A stretch of 14,758 nucleotides of DNA, taken from the NCBI GenBank assembly GCA_001800945.1, contig MGWJ01000185.1:1-14758 (forward strand). Direction: 5' to 3'. This stretch comes from Flavobacteria bacterium RIFCSPLOWO2_12_FULL_31_7. Lineage in GTDB: Bacteria > Bacteroidota > Bacteroidia > Flavobacteriales > Flavobacteriaceae. Each line of letters begins with the position of its first letter. Position 1 is the first letter of the stretch. The translations under genes were made by a program, and so were the position numbers. Positions 14,421-14,758 of this stretch are shown here, piece by piece. The notes beneath the pieces are model-generated. The model searched no databases. It was given only the letters and a program-made list of their open reading frames with translations, and was not told where the DNA came from.

Positions 14421-14750
14421 ATGTTTGCAGAATTTGCTTTTCCCATTTTTGAACAATCTATAAAAGACTATCACGTTATTGACGATGTGTACCAACCTGT
14501 TTTGAATCCGTATGAAAAAGGTTCGGTGGAACATTTATTATATGCAAAAAACTGGGTAGATACGGTGCAATGGCATTATGAAGATATTGTTCGTGATCCA
14601 AATATTGATCCAGTTGCCGCGTTAGATTTAAAACGTAAAATTGATGCTTCTAACCAAGTTAGAACGGATATGGTAGAATATATTGATGGGTATTTTTTAC
14701 AGAAATATGCACATGTTCAAGTGAAACCAAATGCTAGAATCAATACATAA
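14421..14750 (+). CDS. DUF4254 family protein, apparently truncated by an in-frame stop
   Basis: The frame encodes 109 residues that match the N-terminal half of DUF4254 proteins, which are usually about 200 residues and of unknown function. Recognisable segments are FAFPIFEQSIKDYH, LLYAKNWVDTVQWHYEDI (39-56), RDPNIDP, LKRKIDASNQVRTD and KPNARINT at the end. The sequence is soluble and helical with no signal peptide. The family normally continues with E-S-P-A-W after this point. Here TAA (14748-14750) stands where the glutamate codon is expected, and the same frame then reads AGT CCA GC, that is Ser-Pro-(Ala). This looks like a GAA-to-TAA change or a base-call error rather than a natural end. 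The promoter is intact. The window ends eight bases later, so the rest cannot be seen. Confidence 0.8.
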   Translation: MFAEFAFPIFEQSIKDYHVIDDVYQPVLNPYEKGSVEHLLYAKNWVDTVQWHYEDIVRDPNIDPVAALDLKRKIDASNQVRTDMVEYIDGYFLQKYAHVQVKPNARINT

Positions 14751-14758
14751 AGTCCAGC

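Overview
The window looks like a chromosomal segment of a Flavobacteriaceae member, most likely Flavobacterium or a close relative. The reasons are a very AT-rich sequence, gene starts without Shine-Dalgarno sites, several copies of the Bacteroidetes -7 element TAnnTTTG just upstream of starts, and a tail of genes from families typical of that group (DUF6341, DUF6427, DUF4254).

Positions 1-96 hold the end of an unidentified gene, closed by a strong hairpin terminator (115-149). Positions 171-9523 hold a run of eight same-strand genes for a surface polysaccharide (O-antigen or capsule) made by the Wzx/Wzy route. In order they are a Wzx flippase, a Wzy-type polymerase, a GT4 glycosyltransferase, a DUF1972/GT4 glycosyltransferase, a second Wzy/WaaL-fold membrane protein, a UDP-glucuronate decarboxylase (UDP-xylose supply), a polyprenyl-phosphate sugar-1-phosphate transferase that starts the repeat unit, and a GT2 glycosyltransferase. 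The likely scheme is that the phosphotransferase puts the first sugar on undecaprenyl phosphate, the three glycosyltransferases extend it, Wzx flips it, and the two Wzy/WaaL-like proteins polymerise and/or transfer it. The first three genes are visibly more AT-rich than the rest, which fits an exchangeable, serotype-specific block. A clean -7 element before the DUF1972 gene suggests a second transcription unit from 4040 to 9523.

Positions 9524-9725 are a non-coding stretch with short repeated motifs. A convergent CapK/PaaK-like adenylate-forming enzyme follows (9726-11033, minus), diverging from purD (11147-12418, plus). The two have back-to-back TATTTTTG promoters. A bidirectional hairpin terminator separates purD from a small DUF6341 membrane protein (minus), which diverges from a DUF6427 membrane protein (plus). 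DUF6427 and upp (minus) converge so tightly that their stop codons share one palindromic TTATAA. The window ends in a DUF4254 gene that diverges from upp and appears to be cut at codon 110 by an in-frame TAA.

No rRNA, tRNA, CRISPR array, insertion sequence or phage gene was seen. The window is mostly a recognisable glycan locus plus housekeeping genes. The points most worth checking are the broken-looking DUF4254 gene, the paired polymerase/ligase proteins, the CapK-like enzyme facing the cluster, and the repeat-bearing gap at 9524-9725. I found no convincing evidence of an entirely new system.
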